Shown one piece after another: positions 36,201-44,494 of a stretch of DNA of 64,000 nucleotides. The notes beneath the pieces are model-generated. The model saw nothing but the letters and a program-made list of their open reading frames with translations. It made no database searches and was not told the origin of the DNA. Location of the stretch: assembly GCA_017303655.1 (NCBI GenBank), contig JAFLCE010000005.1, positions 31,248 through 95,247 on the forward strand, in the 5' to 3' direction. A program made the translations under genes and the position numbers. This stretch comes from Anaerolineae bacterium (GTDB lineage: Bacteria; Chloroflexota; Anaerolineae; Anaerolineales; Villigracilaceae). Within the stretch, counting starts at the first letter, position 1; the number at the start of each line of letters is the position of its first letter.

Positions 36201-36808
36201 CCAAAGATGCGCTCAAAGATGGCTGGCTCAAACCGCAAGCCGTGTACGGCTACTTTGCCTGTCAAGCCGATGGCGACAGTTTAATCATCTACGATAATGC
36301 GGAAAGCAAAAAAGAAATTGAACGCTTCCATTTTCCACGCCAGCCCTACGACGATCATCTTGCCCTCTCTGATTACTACGCCTCCGTCGAGTCTGGTCAA
36401 ATGGACGTGGTTGCTTTGCAAGTCGTCACCGTGGGTCAGGAAGCTACAGAAAAGTTTGAGAAGCTGCAAGCCGCCAACGATTACACTGAAGCCTACTTCA
36501 TTCACGGTCTCGCCGTTCAAACTGCCGAAGCAACCGCGAACTATCTCCACGAACACATTCGCCGTGAACTCGGTCTCGCAGAGGAGCAAGGCAAACGCTA
36601 CTCGTGGGGCTATCCCGCCATCCCTGAACTCGAAGACCACTTCAAAGTTTTCAAGTTACTGCCTGCTGTAGAATCAGAACTCGGCATGAGCCTTGCCACT
36701 TCCGGTCAGCTAATCCCCGAGCAATCGACTGCTGCGATCATCGTCCACCACAAACAGGCAAAGTATTATTCCGTGGGTGAGAGCCGCGTCGAACAATTAA
36801 TGAAATAA
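33299..36808 (+). CDS. metH: Cobalamin-dependent methionine synthase
   Basis: This 1169-residue, four-module cytosolic enzyme transfers the methyl of 5-methyl-THF via methylcobalamin to homocysteine. The homocysteine domain (residues 1-~320) has DGAMGTSLQ, GLNCSTGP and the zinc motif GGCCGTTP. The pterin-binding domain (about 340-620) has LGERCNAQGSRKFKRLL. The B12 domain has the DxHxxG ligand motif in YGDVHDIGKNLVKT and SALLVSTSKQMP. The C-terminal reactivation domain is present (GKRYSWGYPAIPELEDHFKVF, PEQSTAAIIVHHKQAKYYSV). The start at ATG 33299 follows AAGGA. The gene lies 1.3 kb downstream of the SAM riboswitch with no terminator between, so it is probably the riboswitch's real target. 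The next gene begins 2 nt after its stop. Confidence 0.96.
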   Translation: MKRQYTNRRYLDALEKKVLVFDGAMGTSLQLQNLTAEHFGGEQYNGCNDYLVISYPEAVEKVHRSFMEAGVDVLETDTFRSNRLTMVEYKLQDRIIEINVAAASLARKVADEFAAKTGQPRFVAGSIGPSGKLPSTNDPELSNVKYDELIDTFCEQAVGLIQGGVDLLLIETSQDILEVKAAITGIHKAFSETNVYLPIQAQVTLDTTGRMLLGTDINASLTILEGMGIDVVGLNCSTGPEHMREPIRFLGENSTLPVSCIPNAGLPLNVDGQAVYPLEPEPYANDMYEFVTKHNISVVGGCCGTTPAHLKLLVDKLNNHPHPKRPVQSTPQLASAMSAIAMRQDPAPTLLGERCNAQGSRKFKRLLLEEDYDGILDIAREQVAGGAHALDISVAVTERADEGEQMRKVIKKLQMGVDVPLVIDTTEVDVLEIALQTAPGRCLINSTHLESGREKADKIFSLAKKYNAAVIVLTIDEQGMAKTAQRKYEVAQRIYDIAVNDHGLKPEDLVFDDLTFTLATGDVEFVDSAKETIEGIRLIKQKLPGVMTSLGVSNLSFGLAPQARPPLNSVMLYYCVQAGLDMAIVNAAHVMPYAEIGTEERELCEDLIFNRREDALQRFIQHFENVEVSTDSGVADPTEGMTSEQRLHWKILHRVKEGVEADIDEIINREPTGTRSARHEIAVHTLNNVLLPAMKEVGDKFGAGELILPFVLQSAETMKKTVSHLENYLEKVEGVTKGTVVIATVYGDVHDIGKNLVKTILANNGYTVIDLGKQVPAETIITESVKANATAIGLSALLVSTSKQMPLIVNEMQRRGHKIPILVGGAAINRRFGRRILFTEDGEAYEPGVFYCKDAFEGLDTMDALIDPNRKPAMLEQLRKDADMEMGRASQTPDYRKTEGTRSNIVPAPIAVPEKLGQRIVKDMPLEMVLKHLNMNELYRLSWGAKNSHGPEWEKLKKDFDARLAKMTKDALKDGWLKPQAVYGYFACQADGDSLIIYDNAESKKEIERFHFPRQPYDDHLALSDYYASVESGQMDVVALQVVTVGQEATEKFEKLQAANDYTEAYFIHGLAVQTAEATANYLHEHIRRELGLAEEQGKRYSWGYPAIPELEDHFKVFKLLPAVESELGMSLATSGQLIPEQSTAAIIVHHKQAKYYSVGESRVEQLMK

Positions 36809-36810
36809 CA

Positions 36811-39339
36811 ATGTCCCGTCTGCCCAATACTGAACACCGTCTCTTCGCGCGCTTCCTATACCTCGCCGGGATCGAACTCATCCTCGCCGGTGCATGGACG
36901 CTCGTCATCGCGCTCTCTCAACAGCTTCGAACCACTACCTTGCTTGCAGTTGCAGTGATGATCGTTGGCTTCGTTTGTTTTGCAGCGCCAACTTTCTTGA
37001 AAAAGCAAACAGTAAATATCGTTTCAGTATTGGGCAGCGGAGTTGGTCAAGTCGCCGCACTTGCCATTCCCGTTTTACTCTCTGCATTTCTATTTCTTCG
37101 CACTCCCAGCATCGACGCGTTGAAGATCATCGGTCCAATTCTCGTAACTCTCTGGTTGATCGGTATCGAAGCTCTGTTCTTTTTTCATACACCTCAAAAA
37201 ACCAAGCCAGAACAAATTGCCACGAGCCGTCTCGCACTTCTTTCCATCCTGCTTGGCTATGGCATCCTCTTAATTCCTTCTCATGTTCCATCTTTGTTGG
37301 ATGGCTTTCCTTGGAACACACCTTTGGAATTCATCACTGCGACTCTGATTCTGCCTTTCGCCTTTTTCTTTGGGCGGAGTTTTCTCTCCAAAAAGGCAGT
37401 GACGCTTCTCTTCGCGCTCTTGCTTGTTGCTAAATTTACCCTGAGCCTTTTCCTACCTCAATCCGGTTTGGGCGTTCATGTCTACTTTAGTGAAGAGGCG
37501 CTTGCATCAGATAAATGGGAGCGGACTTATGCCTCATATTTAGATTCATCTTTCAGTGAGGTAGCCCAGCTTCCGTATCGATCTTTCCTTGAATTTCCTA
37601 TTGAATCTATCAACACACATGGCTTTGATAAAAACTTGTTCTGGATGACGATGAAATTCAATGGCGTCATTTCGCTCAACGAAGATGAACGTTTGGTCAT
37701 TATCCTTCAAGGAGCAGAGCAGCGTCAGATCGAACTTGTTGAGATAGCCTCTGGAGAAAGCTTTGAAGTCGCCACCGCCAAGTCTGTAGATGATTTGGAT
37801 AAAGGCACCTTCAGTGACATTCCCTATGTTGGGATTGCTGAATTGAAAGGCTCGCTGCTTTTCTCGAACTATGGCAATGGACGTTTCGAGCCCGTGATCT
37901 TAAGTTCAGATGGTTCCGTCCGTTCAGCCTATTCACAGCTCTGGCTTTCCAAGTCTGCGCTTGATTTTCCAACGTACGCTTTTGGGCTTATCCAAAATCT
38001 GATCGCGCTGCTTTTCTTTGGGTGTATCGTATTTAGCTTATGGGACGGCATATTCACTTTATATCGCTCAGGCAGTATTGATACAGTTGATGCTTACCTT
38101 GCATTGACAGGCTTGGGGTTGTATTACATTGTGGATATTTCCGATAAATCGAATGTCCACCTTTTGCTTCTGCCCATTATTCTTGTGCTTGCCCTTGTCA
38201 AACTATTGGACCTTATTCTGCGCTCACGGGCGTACTCCACCAAGGGATTATTATTCTCATTCGGCTTGCCAATTCTGCTGATGTTCCTCACCTTGGATTT
38301 GCCGAATCTGCAGAGTGTGGTGCTCTTGCCTCAATATCAAGACGTTTCAGATTATCAAATATTGGCGCGTAATATTTATGTGGCAGGCGATACATTCCTA
38401 TTCCAGTCTCCACCCTGGGCATATAAAGTCCTTTATCCCTATGTGATCGGATTGCTGCACATCCTGTTTGGGCAATCCCTTTCAGCGCAGTTCTTCCTCA
38501 ATATTTGGTCTGCGCTATTATCGGTCATACTGACCATTGAGCTTGCTGCGTTCTTCGGCTTGTCAAAGCGATTCTCTTTTGCAGTGGGTAGTGCCTTCCT
38601 TTTGATTATTTCATTGCCAGCTAGTTTTGTATATTTCTTCCGTTTTGGTTTGATCGAACCTCTGGCGATCATGACCTTGCTGCTTGGAGCGCATTTTGCC
38701 AAAGAAGGAAGATTCGGGGCAATGTTCGTCACAGGTGTGATAACGGGCATGTTGCGGCTGAATTTTGCGGGAGCTATTTTCACGTCGATCATATTTCTTG
38801 AGCCCGCCTTGGTTGGCGGGTTCTCTCAGGCTTGGGGTTCTTTTATCAACTGGCTTCGGTTAAGTTGGAAGCGTTGGGTTTCCTATCTTATCGCGATCCC
38901 GTTACCATCTCTGCTGATCGCCTTTGTCTATACCCGCGTCAAGCCTGGTTATACATTGACCCATGAAATGAACGACCAGACTTCGATCGACTCTGTGTTG
39001 ATGAGCCTCACAAGAGTGGTTGTTGGGGGAGACGATGAATTCTTGCGAAATCAGATTCAAAATAATCCGCTGGATCTGGTATTGATCACTCTGCCGATTT
39101 TGCTTGGGTTAGTCGTTGCATTGACTTCACTGATCTATCGCAAAGGTATCTTTGAAAAGATTGATCTGCGTTTGAGTCTGTTCCTGCTCAGCATGCTGCC
39201 GGTATATGCGCTGCTAAAACCGATCGGGTATTTTCCGCGTTACAGTTGGTCATTCCTGCCGCCTTCCTTGATCCTGCTTGGGCTTGTTATACAATTCACG
39301 GTTTTAAGAGATAATAAGGTGTTTCAGGATAACGAATGA
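36811..39339 (+). CDS. Large polytopic membrane protein, glycosyltransferase (GT-C)-like
   Basis: This 842-residue protein has about 18 or more membrane spans and one long exported loop (about residues 215-385). The C-terminal half (from about 510: VVLLPQYQDVSDYQILARNIYVAGDTFLFQSPPWAYKVLYPYVIGLLHILFG) resembles the GT-C glycosyltransferase core, with an acidic DVSDY-type loop after the first core helix. The N-terminal half looks like an added membrane module. It probably uses polyprenyl-linked sugars on the outer face, but no family is certain. The ATG lies 2 nt after the metH stop and its end overlaps the next gene by 4 bp (ATGA). Confidence 0.65.
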   Translation: MSRLPNTEHRLFARFLYLAGIELILAGAWTLVIALSQQLRTTTLLAVAVMIVGFVCFAAPTFLKKQTVNIVSVLGSGVGQVAALAIPVLLSAFLFLRTPSIDALKIIGPILVTLWLIGIEALFFFHTPQKTKPEQIATSRLALLSILLGYGILLIPSHVPSLLDGFPWNTPLEFITATLILPFAFFFGRSFLSKKAVTLLFALLLVAKFTLSLFLPQSGLGVHVYFSEEALASDKWERTYASYLDSSFSEVAQLPYRSFLEFPIESINTHGFDKNLFWMTMKFNGVISLNEDERLVIILQGAEQRQIELVEIASGESFEVATAKSVDDLDKGTFSDIPYVGIAELKGSLLFSNYGNGRFEPVILSSDGSVRSAYSQLWLSKSALDFPTYAFGLIQNLIALLFFGCIVFSLWDGIFTLYRSGSIDTVDAYLALTGLGLYYIVDISDKSNVHLLLLPIILVLALVKLLDLILRSRAYSTKGLLFSFGLPILLMFLTLDLPNLQSVVLLPQYQDVSDYQILARNIYVAGDTFLFQSPPWAYKVLYPYVIGLLHILFGQSLSAQFFLNIWSALLSVILTIELAAFFGLSKRFSFAVGSAFLLIISLPASFVYFFRFGLIEPLAIMTLLLGAHFAKEGRFGAMFVTGVITGMLRLNFAGAIFTSIIFLEPALVGGFSQAWGSFINWLRLSWKRWVSYLIAIPLPSLLIAFVYTRVKPGYTLTHEMNDQTSIDSVLMSLTRVVVGGDDEFLRNQIQNNPLDLVLITLPILLGLVVALTSLIYRKGIFEKIDLRLSLFLLSMLPVYALLKPIGYFPRYSWSFLPPSLILLGLVIQFTVLRDNKVFQDNE

Positions 39340-40703
39340 GACCTGCCTTGAAAAACACACTTCGCGTTTGGGTTGGGATTACGTTCTTCGTAATTGCCAG
39401 CCTTGTTTTAATTTACCTCCGCAATGGCACGGCTGGACTCAACCTCTTCATCCAGGAATGGCCCCTTTCCAATCTTGCTGTGACTCTCGCCTCCACATCC
39501 ATCACATGGCTGTTGGCTGGTGCGTTGTTGTATTTACTTGTCAATGAAAAGATAAACAAAGATAACCTCTGGCTCACGGCTGGATTTTTCCTGGTCATGT
39601 TTGTATACATGCAGATTCTGCGTGAACGCTTCCGTTATGGTGATTATCACTACTATCTCGAAGCCGCCACCGCCCTAGCGAACGGACAACCTCTCCCCGA
39701 CACCTATCTATATCTCCCACTCTGGGCAACCTTGCTTCAATTTATCGTTCCACTCGGCGATCAGGGCGTGATGATTATCCTCTGGCTGGTCAACATCATA
39801 GCCCTTGGCTCTTTTTACTTGTTACTCATTTCTGTTCTTCAACGCTACGGTTTCTCTCATTACCTTGCCATTGTTGTCACCATTCTCTTTCTTCTTATCA
39901 ATACTCCATTGATGCGCACGTTGGGATTTATTCAAGTCAACCTAATGACTCTCGATCTTATTCTTCTCAGCATCCTTGCCTATCCTAAAAACACTTTCCT
40001 GTCCGCTTTGGCGCTTGCACTTGCGGTTCACCTCAAGACCTCCCCAGTTGTGATCGTGCTGGCGTTTCTGCTCCAGTTCAATTGGCGCTGGATTTTCTGG
40101 TTTGCAATCACTTTCCTCGTGATCGGGCTTTTCCCCGTTGCTATGCATGGCACAGATATTTACTTGCAATTCGTGAACAACACAATTGGGCTTGCCCAGA
40201 TTCCCGATACAAATTTCCACGACACTTCCTTTGACTCTTTCTTGCGCTTTCTCAATCCATTCTTCGGCATTCAGATCGCACAAACCCGCCTGATGGCGCT
40301 CGCCGCAAAAGTTCTTTTACTGGCAGTCACACTCTTTACAATGATGCGAAATGTTCACGCTCAATCATTTTCAAAAGAGAATCACATCCTCAATGCAGTT
40401 CCTGCCTTGTTCGTTTTCATGACTCTCGGCTCGCCCATCGTCTGGGACCATCACGGCATTTTCACCACGCTGGCGTTTCTGCTCATGCTCAAACGGTTTC
40501 AATCCCCCGCGCATTGGATGATCTTCCTCGCTGCCTACTTCCTTGAGTTCATGCTGCCCTCTTTTGACTTCTTCCCGTGGTCATATGGTCGCCTCATCGC
40601 GCCGATGATAGTCCTCTGGCTCATGTTCGTAACTTCCAAGAATGATGAGACCTCTCTTTTCGTCATGTCTGCGAACCAATGGCTTGCGAAACTTGCAAAC
40701 TGA
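39336..40703 (+). CDS. GT87-like (DUF2029) membrane glycosyltransferase
   Basis: This 455-residue protein has about 11 membrane spans with GT87-like features: an early RYGDYHYYLEAATALANGQPLPDTYLYLPLWATLL segment (acidic DYHYY and the YLPLW motif), GFIQVNLMTLDLILLS and HLKTSPVVIVLAFLL. In mycobacteria this family adds mannose or arabinose from polyprenyl phosphate donors. The acceptor here is unknown. It starts within the ATGA overlap with the previous gene, implying coupling. A nonamer repeat hairpin follows. Confidence 0.78.
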   Translation: MRPALKNTLRVWVGITFFVIASLVLIYLRNGTAGLNLFIQEWPLSNLAVTLASTSITWLLAGALLYLLVNEKINKDNLWLTAGFFLVMFVYMQILRERFRYGDYHYYLEAATALANGQPLPDTYLYLPLWATLLQFIVPLGDQGVMIILWLVNIIALGSFYLLLISVLQRYGFSHYLAIVVTILFLLINTPLMRTLGFIQVNLMTLDLILLSILAYPKNTFLSALALALAVHLKTSPVVIVLAFLLQFNWRWIFWFAITFLVIGLFPVAMHGTDIYLQFVNNTIGLAQIPDTNFHDTSFDSFLRFLNPFFGIQIAQTRLMALAAKVLLLAVTLFTMMRNVHAQSFSKENHILNAVPALFVFMTLGSPIVWDHHGIFTTLAFLLMLKRFQSPAHWMIFLAAYFLEFMLPSFDFFPWSYGRLIAPMIVLWLMFVTSKNDETSLFVMSANQWLAKLAN

Positions 40704-40712
40704 AAAGACCCG

Positions 40713-40775
40713 ACCACAAAGGAAACAAAGGAGCACAAAGGAAACCATTAAACCTTTGTGTTTAAATTGTTTTAG
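40713..40775. repeat. Nonamer-type repeat element, copy 3, with terminator-like hairpin
   Basis: The CACAAAGGA/AACAAAGGA-type units are followed by an 8-bp hairpin cacaaagg (40734-40741) / cctttgtg (40753-40760) and a T-rich stretch. It may attenuate transcription within the glycosyltransferase cluster. Confidence 0.65.
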
Positions 40776-40781
40776 AAACCC

Positions 40782-42566
40782 ATGAAGAAACACCTGCCCA
40801 CAATCATATTCGCCTGTGTTTTCATTGCGGGCTTGTTTACTTTCGATCACTACGGCGAAAGTTGGGACGATCGCTCGCTCCAAAAATATGCGGACCTCTC
40901 CATGCAAGCCTACATCACCTGGCCCCAACAAGGTTTTGTAGAAGTCGATTCACAGAACCTTGGCTACTATGGTCCGTTCTTTGTGTCGTTTGTCGCGTTG
41001 GGCTCGCAGTTTTTACAGACCTTTCTCCCATATCAACTTCCCGACCTTCGCCATCTGATTTATTTCCTCACCTGGTTCGCTGGCATTCTTGCATTTTATT
41101 CAATTGCAACTCGCTGGTTGAGTCAATTCCCCGCACTCGGTGCAACGCTTTTGTATGTCACCCAACCCCTTCTTTGGGGGCACGTCTTCATCAACCCGAA
41201 AGACACACCATTTCTTGCACTCTTCACCATCAGCCTGGCATTGGGATTCAAGATGATCGACTCAGTACATAGGATTTCTTTCAGACCGTTGGAAGCATCT
41301 CCAAAACGGACTCTCACGCTTCTGACCGCGCTCTGGCTTGTCTCCATCTTCGGGCTTTTCATTTTCACCCAAGCCATTCAAACCTATATCGAAACCCTTG
41401 TCGTCTCTGCACGATCTGGCAATATCAATCTCTTTTTCCTCATCGCCAAGGACATCAACGCTGCCTCAGTAGAAACATACACTCAACGCTACTTTATCCT
41501 CTTCCTCCAACTTCGCGCTTTTTATTTTCTGCTTTCCACCCTCATTCTTCTCGTCACATACCACCGCCTCAATCACCAATTACTAATTATTCTCCGTGTC
41601 ATCCTCCCTGCTGCCCTCCTGCTCGGACTCACCACCTCCACCCGCATTCTCGGACCGTTCGCCGGAGTACTTATCACGTATTATGCATGGCGAAAAATGG
41701 GCAAACAAGCGCTTCCCGCCATTGCCATGTATGCTGTTTTAGCGATGATCACCACATACCTGACCTGGCCCTATTTGTGGATGAATCCCATCGCGCATGT
41801 GTGGGGAAGTTTTATTGAAATGTCCTCCTACCCCTGGCTTGGAGAAGTATTATTCAATAGTGAAAAATATCTGGCAACCGATTTGCCCTACTCTTATTTG
41901 CCAGTGTTATTCGCTATTCAATTTACAGAACCTGTGTGGATTTTGGCGCTGGTCGGGCTGTTCTTTGCCATTCAAGAATGGCGCTCCAATCGCAGCCTGC
42001 TCTTGCTCGTGCTTTTTTGGTTTTTCATTCCGACCCTTTTCTTCATTGCGCGGCGTGTCGTTCTATACGATAATTTCCGGCAGGTCCTCTTTATTCTGCC
42101 GCCCGTCTTCCTGCTTGCAGGCATTGCCTTTGAGAGGATACAGACTGTAAAATGGCAGGCTGTCGTAATGGGATTAAGTCTAATTCCCGGGCTGGTTGGG
42201 ATCATTTCTTTACATCCGTATGAATATATCTACTACAACTCTTTAGTTGGCGGCGTGAAGAATGTTCAGGGACGGTTCGAAACCGATTACTGGCTGACTT
42301 CCTATCGTGAAGCAGCAGAATATTTAAATGAAATCGCCTCCCCGACCGATTTGATATGGGTAGAAGGACCGGGGTATCTCTATTCTGCGTTTGCAGAGAA
42401 TGAAGAGAACGTGTACTCCTGGAGCAGAGAACAAGCGCCTGCACCATTTGACTATATCGTTGTAACCACCCGTTCTAATGCGGATAAAACCAGCTACCCT
42501 GACGCCGGGATCATTTATACGATCGAACGCGATGGCGCTGTGCTGGCTGTGATTAAGAAACCTTGA
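40782..42566 (+). CDS. GT39/ArnT-like membrane glycosyltransferase
   Basis: This 594-residue protein has about 12 membrane spans. The first exported loop contains FDHYGESWDDRSLQKYADLSM, with the acidic pair typical of GT-C catalytic sites. HVFINPKDTPFLALFTISLALGF is a conserved second-loop motif of the protein O-mannosyltransferase/ArnT superfamily. The C-terminal part after about residue 480 is a soluble exported domain (RFETDYWLTSYREAAEYLNEIASPTDLIWVEGPGYLY). Part of a cytosolic or loop segment (HRLNHQLLIILR) is encoded by a heptamer repeat. It stands between the two methionine genes and is probably part of a surface-glycan set. Confidence 0.78.
   Translation: MKKHLPTIIFACVFIAGLFTFDHYGESWDDRSLQKYADLSMQAYITWPQQGFVEVDSQNLGYYGPFFVSFVALGSQFLQTFLPYQLPDLRHLIYFLTWFAGILAFYSIATRWLSQFPALGATLLYVTQPLLWGHVFINPKDTPFLALFTISLALGFKMIDSVHRISFRPLEASPKRTLTLLTALWLVSIFGLFIFTQAIQTYIETLVVSARSGNINLFFLIAKDINAASVETYTQRYFILFLQLRAFYFLLSTLILLVTYHRLNHQLLIILRVILPAALLLGLTTSTRILGPFAGVLITYYAWRKMGKQALPAIAMYAVLAMITTYLTWPYLWMNPIAHVWGSFIEMSSYPWLGEVLFNSEKYLATDLPYSYLPVLFAIQFTEPVWILALVGLFFAIQEWRSNRSLLLLVLFWFFIPTLFFIARRVVLYDNFRQVLFILPPVFLLAGIAFERIQTVKWQAVVMGLSLIPGLVGIISLHPYEYIYYNSLVGGVKNVQGRFETDYWLTSYREAAEYLNEIASPTDLIWVEGPGYLYSAFAENEENVYSWSREQAPAPFDYIVVTTRSNADKTSYPDAGIIYTIERDGAVLAVIKKP
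41571..41595 (+). repeat. Heptamer tract in a glycosyltransferase gene
   Basis: AATCACC AATTACT AATTATT CTCC: in-frame coding, 7-nt period. Confidence 0.55.
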
Positions 42567-42576
42567 AAGAGAAACC

Positions 42577-44418
42577 ATGAACCTACTTGAAAGATTGAAT
42601 CAAAAGACTATCCTAGCTGATGGCGCGATGGGCACCATGCTCCACGCGCGTGGAGTTGGCTTCGACAAATGCTTCGACGAATTAAATCTCACCAATCCCG
42701 TTGCCGTGGCGGACGTACACCGCGAATACATCGAAGCCGGTGCGGAATTAATTATCACCAATACCTTTGGCGCGAACCGCTACAAATTATCCAAGCACGG
42801 TTTGCAGGATGATGTCGCCGAGATCAACCACGCCGGTGTGGAACTTGCCAAACGAGTCGTTGCCGCATCGTTCAAAGATATTTTGATCGCCGGGGATGTC
42901 GGTCCGCTTGGGGTGCGCATCGCTCCCTATGGGCGAGTCAAGCTCGAGGAGGCGCGTGAGGCGTTCGCGGAGCAGGTCAAAGCCTTAGCCAAAGCAGGCG
43001 CGGATGTCATCATCATCGAAACCATGTCTGACCTGTACGAAATTCAAGAAGCAATTCGCGCGGCAAAAGAAAATTCATCGTTGCCCATCATCGCATCCGT
43101 GACCTTCACTCGCGATGATCGTACGCTCTTGGGCGATGACCCTGCAAAAGTTGGACATCGGCTCGTGTCCGCTGGTGCCGATGTGATCGGCGTCAACTGT
43201 TCCGGCGGACCATCGCAACTGTTGCGCATTCTCAAGCAGATGCGACAAGCCGAACCGAGTTCGAAATTCTGGGTCAAGCCGAATGCAGGCTGGCCCGAAC
43301 AAGTCAGCGGACGTATCATGTACCCTGCCGATGCTGATTACTTTGGCGAGTATGCCGTTCAATTCCGAGCGGCTGGCGCGAATATTGTCGGCGGATGCTG
43401 CGGCACGACTCCGCAGCATATTGCGGTGATGAAGAAAGCTCTTGAGTCCACGCCAGCAACACCCGTGGCAGAAATTTCGATTGTGGATGAAGATGAAATT
43501 ACCGCCGAGCCCGCTGAACAGCCCACGCACTTGGCACAACGGCTCGCCAATAAACAATTTACCATTTGTGTCGAAATGGATCCTCCGCGTGGACTTTCGA
43601 CTCATAAACTTCTCGCGGGCGCATCTTTGTTACAAGACTCCGGCGCGGACATTATCAACGTCGCCGATAGTCCGCTGGCGCGCATGCGCATGTCGGCTTG
43701 GGCAGTCTGCGAAGTCGTTCAACGTCAGATCGGTGTGGAAACCACTCTGCATTTCCCAACTCGCGGACGTAACCTCCTGCGCGTACAAGGTGATTTGCTC
43801 GCCGCGCATGCCCTTGGCATTCGCAATGTCTTTGTCGTGATGGGTGACCCAACCTCCATCGGCGATTATCCCGAAGCGACCGACAACTACGATCTCGTCC
43901 CCTCCGGCTTGGTTAAACTCATCAAGCAAGGCTTCAACATGGGCATCGATCATTCCGGCACGAGCATCGGTCAGCCCACCAACTTCTTCGTTGGCTCCGC
44001 GCTCAACCTTTGCCCGCAGGATGTGGAAACCGAAGTCAAGAACTTGCATCGCAAGATCAAAGCCGGTACCGACTTCTTCCTCACGCAACCCATCTATCGC
44101 GCCGATGACGGTCCCAAACTCATTGCCGCCTACGAAGCGAAACACGGCAAGTTCGACAAGCCGATTCTCGCGGGCATCCTGCCGCTCGTCAGCGCCAAAC
44201 ATGCTAACTTCCTGCACAACGAAGTCCCCGGCATCTCCATCCCCGACGAAGCCCGCGCCCGCATTGAATCTGCAGGCGATGGCGGCGCCAAGGTCGGTGT
44301 AGAACTCGCCGTCGAACTGATTCAAAGCATCAAAGGCTGGGCAAGCGGCATTTACATGATGCCCCAATTCCACCGCTACGACCAGGCATCCGAGATCATC
44401 GTGGCTGTTAAGGAATAA
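42577..44418 (+). CDS. Bifunctional homocysteine S-methyltransferase / 5,10-methylene-THF reductase
   Basis: This 613-residue cytosolic fusion has an N-terminal homocysteine methyltransferase domain (residues 1-~290) with DGAMGTMLHARG, GVNCSGGPSQ and the zinc motif GGCCGTTPQH. The C-terminal methylenetetrahydrofolate reductase domain (about 325-610) has FTICVEMDPPRG, NVFVVMGDPTSIGDY, NFFVGSALN, FFLTQPIY and PILAGILPLVSAKHANFLHNEVPG. The architecture is that of B. subtilis YitJ, which is itself SAM-riboswitch controlled. Together with MetH it would make 5-methyl-THF and methionine. It lies 10 nt after a glycosyltransferase gene. A large hairpin repeat follows. Confidence 0.95.
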   Translation: MNLLERLNQKTILADGAMGTMLHARGVGFDKCFDELNLTNPVAVADVHREYIEAGAELIITNTFGANRYKLSKHGLQDDVAEINHAGVELAKRVVAASFKDILIAGDVGPLGVRIAPYGRVKLEEAREAFAEQVKALAKAGADVIIIETMSDLYEIQEAIRAAKENSSLPIIASVTFTRDDRTLLGDDPAKVGHRLVSAGADVIGVNCSGGPSQLLRILKQMRQAEPSSKFWVKPNAGWPEQVSGRIMYPADADYFGEYAVQFRAAGANIVGGCCGTTPQHIAVMKKALESTPATPVAEISIVDEDEITAEPAEQPTHLAQRLANKQFTICVEMDPPRGLSTHKLLAGASLLQDSGADIINVADSPLARMRMSAWAVCEVVQRQIGVETTLHFPTRGRNLLRVQGDLLAAHALGIRNVFVVMGDPTSIGDYPEATDNYDLVPSGLVKLIKQGFNMGIDHSGTSIGQPTNFFVGSALNLCPQDVETEVKNLHRKIKAGTDFFLTQPIYRADDGPKLIAAYEAKHGKFDKPILAGILPLVSAKHANFLHNEVPGISIPDEARARIESAGDGGAKVGVELAVELIQSIKGWASGIYMMPQFHRYDQASEIIVAVKE

Positions 44419-44421
44419 AAT

Positions 44422-44483
44422 GTAGGGGCGACCCGCTCAGCGAAATGAAAGTTACTTCATCAACCCTGAAGGGTCGCCCCTAC
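44422..44483. repeat. GTAGGGGCGAC inverted repeat
   Basis: The 13-bp perfect arms gtaggggcgaccc (44422-44434) and gggtcgcccctac (44471-44483) enclose a 36-nt loop. The 12-mer tgtaggggcgac also occurs inside the SAM riboswitch (31917-31928), which marks it as a dispersed repeat. Confidence 0.8.
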
Positions 44484-44494
44484 GAGATAACTCC

